Positions 14,299-20,993 of a stretch of 39,847 nt of DNA are shown here, piece by piece. The stretch comes from an uncultured Nitrososphaera sp. GTDB taxonomy: Archaea; Thermoproteota; Nitrososphaeria; Nitrososphaerales; Nitrososphaeraceae. Position numbers and translations under genes: made by a program. The stretch's first letter is position 1. Each line of letters begins with the position of its first letter. Location of the stretch: the NCBI RefSeq assembly GCF_946478925.1, contig NZ_CAMLDP010000007.1:1-39847 (forward strand). Reading direction: 5' to 3'. The notes beneath the pieces were generated by a model. The model saw only the letters and a program-made list of their open reading frames with translations, was not told where the DNA came from and ran no database searches.

Positions 14299-14596
14299 GT
14301 GTACACGTCAAAGCCGCGTGTACACGGCTGTGTACACAATCGTTGAAAACCGTGTACACAGGGGCGGGTTTTCACCCTTTTGTTAGGCAATTGTCGTTAA
14401 AAAGCATGTCGCGTGTACACAGAAGGGGTCAATTTTTTCAGGTGTGTACACGCCGTGTACACACTACCAGTTTCCTAGTCCAAAAGCGTGTACACAGAAT
14501 CCCTCTCATGCGCGTGTACACAGCCGTGTACACAGATAACCTTCAAGTCAACTTTGCTCCACCTACCCCCATTAAACCGGGTTTTTCCGTGTACAC
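14299..14596. repeat. Array of eleven GTGTACAC palindromes
   Basis: Exact GTGTACAC at 14299, 14318, 14330, 14352, 14413, 14444, 14455, 14488, 14514, 14526 and 14589, often as cGTGTACACag. Start-to-start spacings include 11, 12, 12, 22 and 33 bp, close to whole helical turns, so many sites face the same side of the helix. I found no other exact copy in the window. The last site lies between the TATA-like element and the start of the gene at 14602. An origin or centromere-like site, or a multi-site operator, are the main readings. Open frames across this region are repeat artefacts. Confidence 0.8.
14567..14577 (+). promoter_or_regulatory. TATA-like element before the zinc/coiled-coil gene
   Basis: CCATTAAACCG is centred about 30 bp before TTG 14602. 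A GTGTACAC site sits between the two, where a bound protein would block transcription. Confidence 0.35.
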
Positions 14597-14601
14597 ACGG
14601 T

Positions 14602-15567
14602 TTGAACCAGACTACTCTATCCTCGGAGCACGGAGAACAGCAGACTCCATCGTGCCAGTATTGCGGCACAAAAATGATGCGACTTATCACAAGGGCTAGA
14701 AACGAAGGCAGGGTCGAAAACACAACCGTGGCCTTTTCCTGCTTGGCTCACCAAATAGTGCTCTTTGTAGACAGGCCGGGAGTGATTTACAAGTTTATGC
14801 CGGAAAAGGAGACCAAACTCCTTTTGTCGTTGAAAAACACGGTGTCAAAGGGCGTAGGCAAGGAAATCACAAGGTCGCAGGCGGCGGCGCTGTTCAAAGA
14901 TGTCGCTAGGCTACTAGAACTATCTGTCATCGTACAGGAGCCTGACCTTTTGGAGGCTCCGGTAACTTCTGACGGCAGGCCGTCAATTCCAGAACTTCCG
15001 CCAAATCTCGCGCCAGCAGACGACTACGAGCGACACGACACAAGGACAAAGAACATGCTTGACGCAGAAACACACGCCACATCAGCTGCGCTTCCGGGCG
15101 TCAAAGTTGCTGTCACCTACCGCGACGACGGCTATGAAAAGGCAAGGGAATCAACCCAAATAGCAAGCGAGGCCACCAAGACAATAAGTGAAATCGCCGG
15201 CGACATTGGCAAGGAAATAGAAGCCGCTAAAATCAACGACGACATAAACAAAAAGGTGGGAAACGACGCTTCGGTGATTTTCACTATTTCAAATCCGAGT
15301 CCAAAACAAGAGCCGCCAAAGAGCGTGACCCCCGGAGAAATAACCAATATCTATGACGAAAAGGAGGTCTTTCCAGACTTTTACTACAGCGTAGACAGAC
15401 ACATGTTCATGGTTTCAGACAAAGGCTCTGACATACGGATTGTGCAAATACAAGAAAAGAAGAGCTACAAGACGCTTGCCTTTGCAAAACTGCGCCGAGT
15501 GGGAAAGAACCCGGACAGGTGGGTAGCAGAGAGGCGTGAACAACAACCACAGCAATTAGTAGCATAA
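14602..15567 (+). CDS. Zinc-ribbon and coiled-coil protein next to the GTGTACAC array, about 321 aa
   Basis: The open frame extends back through the repeat array, but that part is repeat-derived and out of character. TTG 14602 gives MNQTTLSSEHGEQQTPSCQYCGTKMMRL, and a later ATG at about 14674 is possible. The CQYCG near the start may join a later Cys (SCLAHQ) in a zinc site. A central segment is Pro-rich (PDLLEAPVTSDGRPSIPELPPN), then helical (STQIASEATKTISEIAGDIGKEIEAA). The C-terminal part is beta-rich (YYSVDRHMFMVSDKG...YKTLAFAKLRRVGKN) and ends in a Gln-rich tail. No family is recognised. Adjacency makes it the leading candidate to bind the array. Confidence 0.7.
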   Translation: MNQTTLSSEHGEQQTPSCQYCGTKMMRLITRARNEGRVENTTVAFSCLAHQIVLFVDRPGVIYKFMPEKETKLLLSLKNTVSKGVGKEITRSQAAALFKDVARLLELSVIVQEPDLLEAPVTSDGRPSIPELPPNLAPADDYERHDTRTKNMLDAETHATSAALPGVKVAVTYRDDGYEKARESTQIASEATKTISEIAGDIGKEIEAAKINDDINKKVGNDASVIFTISNPSPKQEPPKSVTPGEITNIYDEKEVFPDFYYSVDRHMFMVSDKGSDIRIVQIQEKKSYKTLAFAKLRRVGKNPDRWVAERREQQPQQLVA

Positions 15568-15582
15568 ACTAACCGCATCCGC

Positions 15583-15613
15583 GGGACTCGCATCCTATGT
15601 GGGTGCGAGTCCC
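15583..15613. terminator. 13-bp hairpin between convergent genes
   Basis: GGGACTCGCATCC (15583-15595) pairs with GGGTGCGAGTCCC (15601-15613), 13 bp with one G-T pair and a 5-nt loop. GACTCGC recurs just after. It lies between the convergent genes ending at 15567 and 15643 and could end transcription or block read-through. On the plus strand TTTTTTTT follows at about 15646. Confidence 0.55.
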
Positions 15614-15642
15614 GGAGGACTCGCTTACGAAACAGATGGCGG

Positions 15643-16851
15643 TCAGTTTTTTTTACCGTCTATTGCCTCTTCCATCTTGGCGTGCGAGTTCTTGTAGTTA
15701 AAGTCCTCGACCTTTTCCCGCGCAAACTCGACCGTAGCCCACCAGTGCTTCTCGTCTTTGACTAGGCGCTGAATCTCCTCCTTTATCTTGGTCAGCTTGC
15801 GGTAGTCGTGCGTGATGTCGGGATAAAGTTGCATGGCGTTGTACGAGTGCTGCGTAGACACCAAGGGGATGTCAAGGCAGGCCATTTCCGAGGCCAGACG
15901 GCTGTGACTTGAAATGGTGTAATAGTCGCTCATGACCAGACATGTGTTTGCAATCTGGATATAGCGACCCCACGGCATCATTTCAAAAACCGAATTAAAG
16001 AGCCGGTCAGCACCACCCATTATGTTGTGCTTGTCGGTATAGCCAAAGAGCACCGTAATGGGGTCCATACCGTTGAACCAAGATTCCGGCATCCCCTTCA
16101 ATAGCGCCGCTGGCAAGAACGTGTGGCCATCAAAGCGGTGGTACATGGTTCCTAGCCACGGCAGGCGCTTGTCCAGATCCATCTTTAGCGTCTTTACCTG
16201 GTCCGTGTCGATTGGGTGTGAAATCTGGTATATGCTTGGAAACTCGGACTCAAGGTTGGCCTTGCGTGTCATGTTTATGTTCTCCTCGACCAAGAGCTGC
16301 ATCAGCTCGTACTCGAAAGGCTCCTGCGCAGTGAGCACATCGGCAGATAGCAGGTCGGTGACGTACGTGCGGAAGGCGGTTCCCTGCTCTTGGAGGATTT
16401 TCTGCATCACTTCGATGGAGTAGTCGTTGTTTACGACCAGTTTTGTAGAGGAGCTGGAGCCGAGGGCCTTTCTGATTTTAAACGGCAATCCAATGTCCTC
16501 CCCTGACAGGTTGACGAAAAGAACCTCGTATTCTTCGAGTTTTTTAGCCCATGTGTCATAGTCAGACCCAAGTTCCCTAGTGGAAATGGTGTCTGAATTG
16601 TAAATGATAAACCAGTTGTACAGGCCAGCGCCAATCATGGGTAGTTTTTCAAGGGAGCGAAAAATGCTGCCACCGTTACTGACAAGGGCTGTTTTTCTGT
16701 TGGATATGTGCCTGAGCTCCTTGGCAGTCTTTGCAGTTACGTTAGTTACTGCTGTCGCACCCAAGACTCCAACTTCATCAATGAACCCATTTCCGCCCTT
16801 TCCCTCAATCTCTCGTGTCATCGGCCGCTGCTGCTGTGTGTCGCTTGCCAA
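15643..16851 (-). CDS. Glycosyltransferase-like protein, 402 aa
   Basis: The C-terminal half resembles GT-B enzymes: IANTCLVMSDYYTISSHSRLASEMACLDIPLVSTQHSY has a donor-domain-like hydrophobic strand, a Ser-rich loop, an acidic residue and then a strand. The N-terminal half is a divergent Rossmann-like domain (LEEYEVLFVNLSGEDIGLPFKIRKALG) and no catalytic motif can be fixed. It is the last gene of the minus-strand run starting at the AbrB-like gene. It may share a target with the cassette at 10989-14143, but lies in a separate unit. The stop follows an A8 run. Alternatives such as a non-enzymatic GT-like protein cannot be excluded. Confidence 0.6.
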   Translation of the reverse strand: MASDTQQQRPMTREIEGKGGNGFIDEVGVLGATAVTNVTAKTAKELRHISNRKTALVSNGGSIFRSLEKLPMIGAGLYNWFIIYNSDTISTRELGSDYDTWAKKLEEYEVLFVNLSGEDIGLPFKIRKALGSSSSTKLVVNNDYSIEVMQKILQEQGTAFRTYVTDLLSADVLTAQEPFEYELMQLLVEENINMTRKANLESEFPSIYQISHPIDTDQVKTLKMDLDKRLPWLGTMYHRFDGHTFLPAALLKGMPESWFNGMDPITVLFGYTDKHNIMGGADRLFNSVFEMMPWGRYIQIANTCLVMSDYYTISSHSRLASEMACLDIPLVSTQHSYNAMQLYPDITHDYRKLTKIKEEIQRLVKDEKHWWATVEFAREKVEDFNYKNSHAKMEEAIDGKKN

Positions 16852-16881
16852 ACTGATTTTCAGCGACAGACAGCAGGGATG

Positions 16882-17178
16882 CTACTTATTTTTATGTCGG
16901 TTCTCTTGTTTTACGCGTTGAAGAATCATGCCGCCCATCTGAGAGTAGGTCTGCATAAAGTACCTGCCCTTTTCTGTGAGTGTGTATGTTTTTGCTTTCT
17001 GATCGTAGCTTATCATCTGGCCTTTCGTGAGCATGGCGAGATAGTCCTGCATCTGCGGAAAAGAGAGGTATGCCTTGTACATTATTCTGGTTTTCCTTGC
17101 TCCATCGGGAGGAGCGTCTGCTATTACCTTTAGAATGTCGTACGCTATGTCATTTCTACTCCTATAACGCATCAACAC
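16882..17178 (-). CDS. Winged-helix DNA-binding protein (thaumarchaeal HTH type), 98 aa
   Basis: The sequence RYRSRNDIAYDILKVIADAPP.GARKTRIMYKAYLSFPQMQDYLAMLTKGQMISYDQKAKTYTLTEKGRYFMQTYSQM is a typical wHTH: helices 1-3, the recognition helix (SFPQMQDYLAMLTKG), and a beta wing (YDQKAKTYTLTEKG). The KTRIMYKAxLS...LTEKG pattern is the small wHTH family (HTH_45 type) that is abundant in Thaumarchaeota and regulates transcription, usually as a dimer. The basic tail ends NRHKNK. It lies between the glycosyltransferase-like and small zinc genes in a minus-strand run, and is a candidate regulator of that run or of the surface genes. Confidence 0.85.
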   Translation of the reverse strand: MLMRYRSRNDIAYDILKVIADAPPDGARKTRIMYKAYLSFPQMQDYLAMLTKGQMISYDQKAKTYTLTEKGRYFMQTYSQMGGMILQRVKQENRHKNK

Positions 17179-17199
17179 TCCCCCGGAATAATTGTGGAT

Positions 17200-17352
17200 T
17201 TATTTCTTGTTGCTTCCGTGGAAGAGCCTAAAGTGAAGGTCAAATATGCCACCCACTACTTCCTTTATCAGTTCGTTATCGCTTAGCCGGATGAACTTGA
17301 CAAGGTAAAGGCATTCCTCGCACTTTTCAGCAGGAGGATGAGGAGGCGTCAT
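17200..17352 (-). CDS. Small CxxC protein, 50 aa
   Basis: Start chosen at ATG 17352-17350, which overlaps the previous stop by four bases (ATGA). It reads MTPPHPPAEKCEECLYLVKF and then RLSDNELIKEVVGGIFDLHFRLFHGSNKK. One CxxC knuckle is present, and a His at the C-terminus could complete a site. A longer frame upstream in the same phase is not used. Function unknown. Confidence 0.55.
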   Translation of the reverse strand: MTPPHPPAEKCEECLYLVKFIRLSDNELIKEVVGGIFDLHFRLFHGSNKK

Positions 17353-17609
17353 TTTACGAATACCTCCTCGCCAGACCGCACATCGAAAATCATTGGCGTA
17401 TATGACGGACACGAGCACACGCCCTTGTTGCACTTGCCTGAGCCTGGATGTCTGTCCTTTTTGCTAGAATGATACGCCTTTTCATGCCTGCAATTCTTGC
17501 ACACTTCTCGCAGGTTAAGTGCAGTTTCAAGGCTGATGTTTCTCTTTGAAAAGTGGGTTGGCCTCTCCGGTTGGTGAGGCAGCCAGTCAGGTGGTGGGGG
17601 CTTACTCAT
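17349..17609 (-). CDS. Zinc-binding protein, 86 aa
   Basis: A Pro-rich N-terminus (MSKPPPPDWLPHQPERP) precedes a Cys/His-rich segment: REVCKNCRHEKAYHSSKKDRHPGSGKCNKGVCSCPSY. This CxxC...H...CxxxxCxC layout resembles short zinc modules found in thaumarchaeal and viral mini-proteins. It ends GEEVFVK and overlaps the next gene by four bases. The partner is unknown. Confidence 0.6.
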   Translation of the reverse strand: MSKPPPPDWLPHQPERPTHFSKRNISLETALNLREVCKNCRHEKAYHSSKKDRHPGSGKCNKGVCSCPSYTPMIFDVRSGEEVFVK

Positions 17610-17639
17610 TTAGTTTGTTTACGTTGGCGGAAAAACAAC

Positions 17640-18014
17640 CTAGTTGATATTGTTTTCCTCCTCCTCCTCCTCACTGCTCTTTTCGCCTTTCAGCTTCTCA
17701 AAGTACAGCTTTCTCTGCTCGTCAACCTTTTTTTCAAATTGCTTGCCGTAATGCTCCTTGGTGAGAAATTCCGTCAGAAACGTGGCGTCAGTCTCTTTTA
17801 TCTCGCCATACAGAGAGACGATAGCCAAGAAAATTCCCTCTAATACCACATCTTCCGTGGACAAGTCCTCATCCTTGCTTGACTGGAATATGTTCTCAGC
17901 GATAAGACCCTTGAATCGCAATGTCAGCATGAATTCGCCGGGGTTTTCTGTCCTTTCAAAAAGCCCCTTTGCGACGGCCTGATTCATTATCCTCGTTATT
18001 TCGTCAGTGCTCAT
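17640..18014 (-). CDS. Hypothetical acidic helical protein, 124 aa
   Basis: The N-terminus (MSTDEITRIMNQAVAKGLFERTENPGEFMLTLRFKGLIAENIF) has the outline of a small winged-helix or helical domain. A helical middle follows, and the tail is a low-complexity acidic run of Glu residues ending NNIN. Its ATG overlaps the stop of the upstream gene by four bases. No family is recognised; a regulatory role is possible. Confidence 0.6.
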   Translation of the reverse strand: MSTDEITRIMNQAVAKGLFERTENPGEFMLTLRFKGLIAENIFQSSKDEDLSTEDVVLEGIFLAIVSLYGEIKETDATFLTEFLTKEHYGKQFEKKVDEQRKLYFEKLKGEKSSEEEEEENNIN

Positions 18015-18454
18015 TTCTCTGTCTTTGCAGCTCTTCTATTGCGTATGTTGCTCTTTGCCGCATTTACGAGCTCCTTCCAGGCTAGTTTCTTTTGTTCCGC
18101 GACTTCTTTGAGCAAGACCATTTTCACAGCCCTGTTTCGCCGGACACCAAGCATCCTCATCAGTTCGCGGATTAGGCCAATTGTCGCGCCCTGACTCCAA
18201 TAGTCCTCATCAAGCAGGTGCATCTTTCTCCTTCTACGTTTCGTGTTTTTCTTCTCAGACCACTGCTTCTTCTGACTGAAACTAATCTTACTTGAAACTA
18301 CAACTGGTGGTTGCCTTTCTTGCATGGCGGGAGTCTGTTGCGATTTTCTATCGTCCATAACAAGTTCGGCCTTTCCTTCAAGTGCAATAATGCTGGATGC
18401 CCTTACAACTATGATATTTCCGCAGTCGGAACACCTGACTATGGAGGCCACCAT
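18011..18454 (-). CDS. Zinc-knuckle protein with basic C-terminal helices, 147 aa
   Basis: The N-terminus MVASIVRCSDCGNIIVVRAS carries one CxxC. A long polar and basic linker follows (QKKQWSEKKNTKRRRRKM), then a helical C-terminus (LLDEDYWSQGATIGLIRELMRMLGVRRNRAVKMVLLKEVAEQKKL). The charge suggests nucleic-acid binding. It starts 1 bp after the stop of the AbrB-like gene and overlaps the next gene by four bases. No family is recognised. Confidence 0.6.
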   Translation of the reverse strand: MVASIVRCSDCGNIIVVRASSIIALEGKAELVMDDRKSQQTPAMQERQPPVVVSSKISFSQKKQWSEKKNTKRRRRKMHLLDEDYWSQGATIGLIRELMRMLGVRRNRAVKMVLLKEVAEQKKLAWKELVNAAKSNIRNRRAAKTEK

Positions 18455-18455
18455 T

Positions 18456-18668
18456 TCATTCTGTCATCTCCGCCTTTTTCTGCAATGCCACATACAGCGT
18501 GTGGTCGTCGTCAAAGTCCGACTCTAAAAACTGCGCTTGGTTGTAAAACAGCAGTCGGTCGCCTTTTTCGATTCCGTGCTGTCGAATCACGCTGACGGGC
18601 AAGACCAGATGGCCGTTTGAGCTCACTTGGCTTGCCGCAAAAAACCCCACGAATTTGTTATTCGTCAT
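18456..18668 (-). CDS. AbrB/SpoVT-like swapped-hairpin regulator, 70 aa
   Basis: AbrB-type proteins dimerise through a swapped beta-hairpin and bind DNA. The core SSNGHLVLPVSVIRQHGIEKGDRLLFYNQ fits the (G)x(hydrophobic)-P-x-x-h-R-x-x-h-x-h-x-x-G-D pattern. It is the first gene of the minus-strand run to 15643 and has its own leaderless promoter (TATA centred at 18695, 27 bp upstream). A tandem 11-bp repeat lies just beyond the promoter and is a candidate autoregulatory operator. Antitoxin use is unlikely because no toxin is adjacent. Confidence 0.75.
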   Translation of the reverse strand: MTNNKFVGFFAASQVSSNGHLVLPVSVIRQHGIEKGDRLLFYNQAQFLESDFDDDHTLYVALQKKAEMTE

Positions 18669-18690
18669 TGGCCGTGGATTCTCTAAAAGG

Positions 18691-18754
18691 TGGATATATA
18701 CATGCGATTACCAAATCATTACCAAATCATAACTTTTTACGGAAACTATATTAG
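18691..18754. promoter_or_regulatory. Divergent promoters with an 11-bp tandem repeat between them
   Basis: Minus TATA TATATATCCA (18691-18700) serves the AbrB-like gene. Plus TATA ACTATATTAG (18745-18754) serves the gene at 18784. Between them ATTACCAAATC is repeated in tandem (18707-18717 and 18718-18728), a likely operator for a dimeric regulator such as the AbrB-like product. Confidence 0.6.
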
Positions 18755-18783
18755 AGAACGTTTTTCAGGGCTGACGAAAATTT

Positions 18784-19146
18784 ATGGGTCGTCAAGCAGC
18801 CTCTAAAATTCTTGGAGTTGGAACGTACTCCAACTCGACAACCACTTCCGCGAGAAGGTGGATCACCGAACTCAGGACAAAGATAGCCGCTGGAACAACC
18901 GTGGTCCAGTTCACTCAAGGCCAGACGCTTCTAGCCTCGATTGAGAACATACAGATTCAGCCTATACCGTCGTTTGCAAAGGTCAAGGCATCAGCTTCCT
19001 TCATCTACGTGCCTTCGCTGACCGCGGCAAACACGATAGGAACTGGAACCTTCACAATCCGCGAGCAGACCAAGACCATCAATAGGGCAATGCGTCTGCA
19101 CGTTCTGGTAATCGGTCCGCCAGATCCTCTACGTTCCGGAGCCTAG
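18784..19146 (+). CDS. Hypothetical beta-rich protein, possible virion component, 120 aa
   Basis: Starts MGRQAASKILGVGTYSNSTTTSARRW and continues beta-rich (VVQFTQGQTLLASIENIQIQ, ASASFIYVPSLTAANTIGTGTFTI) to a basic helix (INRAMRLHVLVI). There are no Cys residues, signal peptide or membrane segment. The Thr/Ser/Ala-rich composition resembles the putative structural proteins at 25151-28511. Its promoter shares bases with that of the anchored lectin-like gene at 20994 (TATATTAG then TTTTCAGG and CGAAAATT before ATGG), suggesting co-regulation. A T-rich terminator follows. Confidence 0.65.
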   Translation: MGRQAASKILGVGTYSNSTTTSARRWITELRTKIAAGTTVVQFTQGQTLLASIENIQIQPIPSFAKVKASASFIYVPSLTAANTIGTGTFTIREQTKTINRAMRLHVLVIGPPDPLRSGA

Positions 19147-19149
19147 TTC

Positions 19150-19180
19150 TCTTCCACTTTTTCATTTTTTTTGATTTTAC
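19150..19180 (+). terminator. T-rich terminator
   Basis: TTTTTCATTTTTTTTGATTTT follows the stop at 19146 by about 12 bp, a typical archaeal oligo-T terminator. Confidence 0.5.
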
Positions 19181-19277
19181 GTGTCATTAAGATAGCCAAG
19201 CATTAGCGATTGTGGCACACAATGTTCATTTAGTGGGTGGGGGTGGATGTTAGTTCCAATATGCTTATAATTAGCAG

Positions 19278-19419
19278 CTCCCCACTTTACATCTCCAAGT
19301 AAAGCGGGGGAGTGCTACGTATTTCTCCTTTTACGCGAGTCATGGGGTTGATACGCGTAAACACGTACGTCGAATTTCTCTTTGCTCGGACAGGTGCGAC
19401 TGTCCTAGCATGGAGCAAA
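19278..19419. ncRNA. Three-hairpin structured region, strand uncertain
   Basis: Hairpin 1: CTCCCC and CTTTAC pair with GTAAAG and GGGGAG (about 19278-19312, 8-nt loop). Hairpin 2: TTTACGCG (19330-19337) with CGCGTAAA (19354-19361). Hairpin 3: TTTGCTC (19381-19387) with GAGCAAA (19413-19419), and inside it GGACAG (19388-19393) with CTGTCC (19400-19405). No open frame is present. A TATA-like sequence exists on each side (GCTTATAATT at 19263 for plus; TTATATC from 19440 down for minus), so the strand cannot be chosen. The rest of the 570-bp gap is AT-rich, with a CGGGAG/CTCCCG hairpin near 19555-19585 and two TTACTCAGTTAG repeats. Confidence 0.45.
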
Positions 19420-19699
19420 TACTTTGAGCTCTAGATATAAGACTTGCTCGCATTAAATTGTGAAAAGTAACTTCGCAAAGTCATTCAATTCGTAATATGG
19501 CAAAAATCAGCATCAAATTGGTTCATCGAATTCAAATTCAACTTACATAGTGCGGCGGGAGATTCAGTGGCTCAATAGCTCCCGTCAAAATCGAATTCTT
19601 CAAATTTCTCGAATTACTCAGTTAGATATGTCTAATTAATTCAAAATGACTGATTGAAAAATTTACTCAGTTAGTCGATTGGGGAAGAATGAAAACGGC

Positions 19700-19732
19700 A
19701 AGTGGGTTAAGTGAATTCACTTAACCCGCTTA
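19700..19732. terminator. 32-bp palindrome over the 3' end of the Ig-repeat gene
   Basis: AAGTGGGTTAAGTGAA faces TTCACTTAACCCGCTT, nearly perfect, and includes the stop codon (19717-19719) of the minus-strand gene. It is a strong hairpin in RNA of either strand and a candidate transcript end. Confidence 0.5.
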
Positions 19733-20940
19733 ACTACTTCCCTTTCTGGCTTTCTCGAAGTACTTACGGCAACAGCAGCACCTATTGCGATTGAAGCCGC
19801 GCCTAGAGCCAGTGCAAGTTTCTGGCCTGTGCTAAGGTTAAACCCGCCGGCCGAAGGAGCTGGCGGAGGATTAGGGTCGCCGCCGCTGCCGCCGGGTGGG
19901 GGAGGAGCCTGCGCGGTTATGGAAAAGGTCACTATCTGGTTGTATGTCGAATTAGTCCACGCCTGAACCCCGACATCGTTTGTCACCTTGGCGTACACTT
20001 CGTAATTGCCAGTCCACGCCAGATTCGTCAGGGTGATAGACCACTCGCTCCAATCTCCCGGAGCCTTTGGAGTTGCAGGCAGGTAGCCGCGGTTTCCGGT
20101 AACTTCATGCCTCGTGTCAACTTCGACCTTTGTTACCGTGTGGCCTGTTTCATCCTTGGCGGTGCCCCTTATGGTCACTAGGAACGTGTCAAATGACGCG
20201 CCGCTTACCGGCTCTGTTATCTGCACAAAGGGCTTGTTTACTGGTACTGGGTTGTTGTTGACTATGGTGACAATCACGGTCTGCAAGTACGTGGTATTTG
20301 TCCAAGCCTGCTGGCCTGTGGCGTCAGTCGCCCTAGCCCACACCTCGCATGTACCTGAAATGAGGCCGGTCACTTGAAGCGACCAAGTCCCGTCACTGTT
20401 CAAAATTGCAGGGGTGTACGGCAACTGACCCTGAACGTCGTGCTTTACAACTACGTCGACCCTTGCGATTGTGGATGTTGACGAGCTTGAAGTCCCGGCT
20501 ATGTTCATAATTCCGCCCTGTATGGTATCACCGTTTGCCGGCGTGACTATTTGCACCAGCGGTTTTGAGGCCGTGGGAGGTGGCGGAGGTGGCGGCGGCT
20601 GCGAGGGAGCCTGATAGTTGAAAATCACGGTCTGGCCGTACGTGACGTTGCTCCATGCCTGAGCGCCAGCGCCGTTTACGACGTGCGCCCAGACCTCCAT
20701 TGAACCAGAGCTCGTGATGGCAGGCAACGTGATTTGCCAGGTCCCTGTCGAGGGGTTGTAAAAAGCCTGAATGTATGGAGCGCGGGTGCCGTCTGGCCTG
20801 TTGTATCCAACTTCGACAAGCGATATTCCGCTTTCAGGGTCGCTTGCGGTTCCTTCAACTAGAATGTTTGAGGATGTTACAGTAGAACCGGCCACAGGGG
20901 ATGTAACTGCGACCAGTGGCTTTGTGGTATCGGAACTCAC
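19717..20940 (-). CDS. Tail-anchored Ig-like repeat surface protein, 407 aa
   Basis: Three Ig-like modules of roughly 100 residues repeat KP(L/F)V(A/Q)(V/I)T.P..G and end (V/E)WA...AWTN.TY.Q.V; they occupy about residues 7-110, 125-230 and 235-345. Polyproline and Gly/Pro linkers separate them (PPPPPPP near 115-122). The C-terminus has a hydrophobic helix (GQKLALALGAASIAIGAAVAV) and then a basic tail (SRKPEREVVKRVK), so it is anchored with the repeats outside. No N-terminal signal was seen. One module of the 1867-residue protein is of the same subtype. It shares a palindromic promoter with the divergent lectin-like gene. Likely a particle or cell-surface adhesin. Confidence 0.8.
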   Translation of the reverse strand: MSSDTTKPLVAVTSPVAGSTVTSSNILVEGTASDPESGISLVEVGYNRPDGTRAPYIQAFYNPSTGTWQITLPAITSSGSMEVWAHVVNGAGAQAWSNVTYGQTVIFNYQAPSQPPPPPPPPTASKPLVQIVTPANGDTIQGGIMNIAGTSSSSTSTIARVDVVVKHDVQGQLPYTPAILNSDGTWSLQVTGLISGTCEVWARATDATGQQAWTNTTYLQTVIVTIVNNNPVPVNKPFVQITEPVSGASFDTFLVTIRGTAKDETGHTVTKVEVDTRHEVTGNRGYLPATPKAPGDWSEWSITLTNLAWTGNYEVYAKVTNDVGVQAWTNSTYNQIVTFSITAQAPPPPGGSGGDPNPPPAPSAGGFNLSTGQKLALALGAASIAIGAAVAVSTSRKPEREVVKRVK

Positions 20941-20953
20941 ACGAACCTCGAAG

Positions 20954-20973
20954 AATGCTAATATATTAGCATT
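20954..20973. promoter_or_regulatory. Palindromic bidirectional promoter
   Basis: AATGCTAATATATTAGCATT is a perfect 20-bp palindrome with TAATATATTA at its centre, which reads as a TATA box on both strands. Its centre lies 30 bp from the plus ATG (20994) and 23 bp from the minus start (20940), so one site can drive both surface-protein genes without leaders. Confidence 0.65.
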
Positions 20974-20993
20974 TTTCAGGACTTGCGAAAATT

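Noticed and set aside
14299..14596. CRISPR array reading of the GTGTACAC repeats
   Set aside because: Repeats are 8 bp, palindromic and irregularly spaced, with no cas genes nearby.
14286..14699. Open frames through the GTGTACAC array, including an N-terminal extension of the 14602 gene
   Set aside because: The translation (repeated VYT or CTH) reflects the 8-bp repeat read in different phases; TTG 14602 after the array fits a TATA box better.
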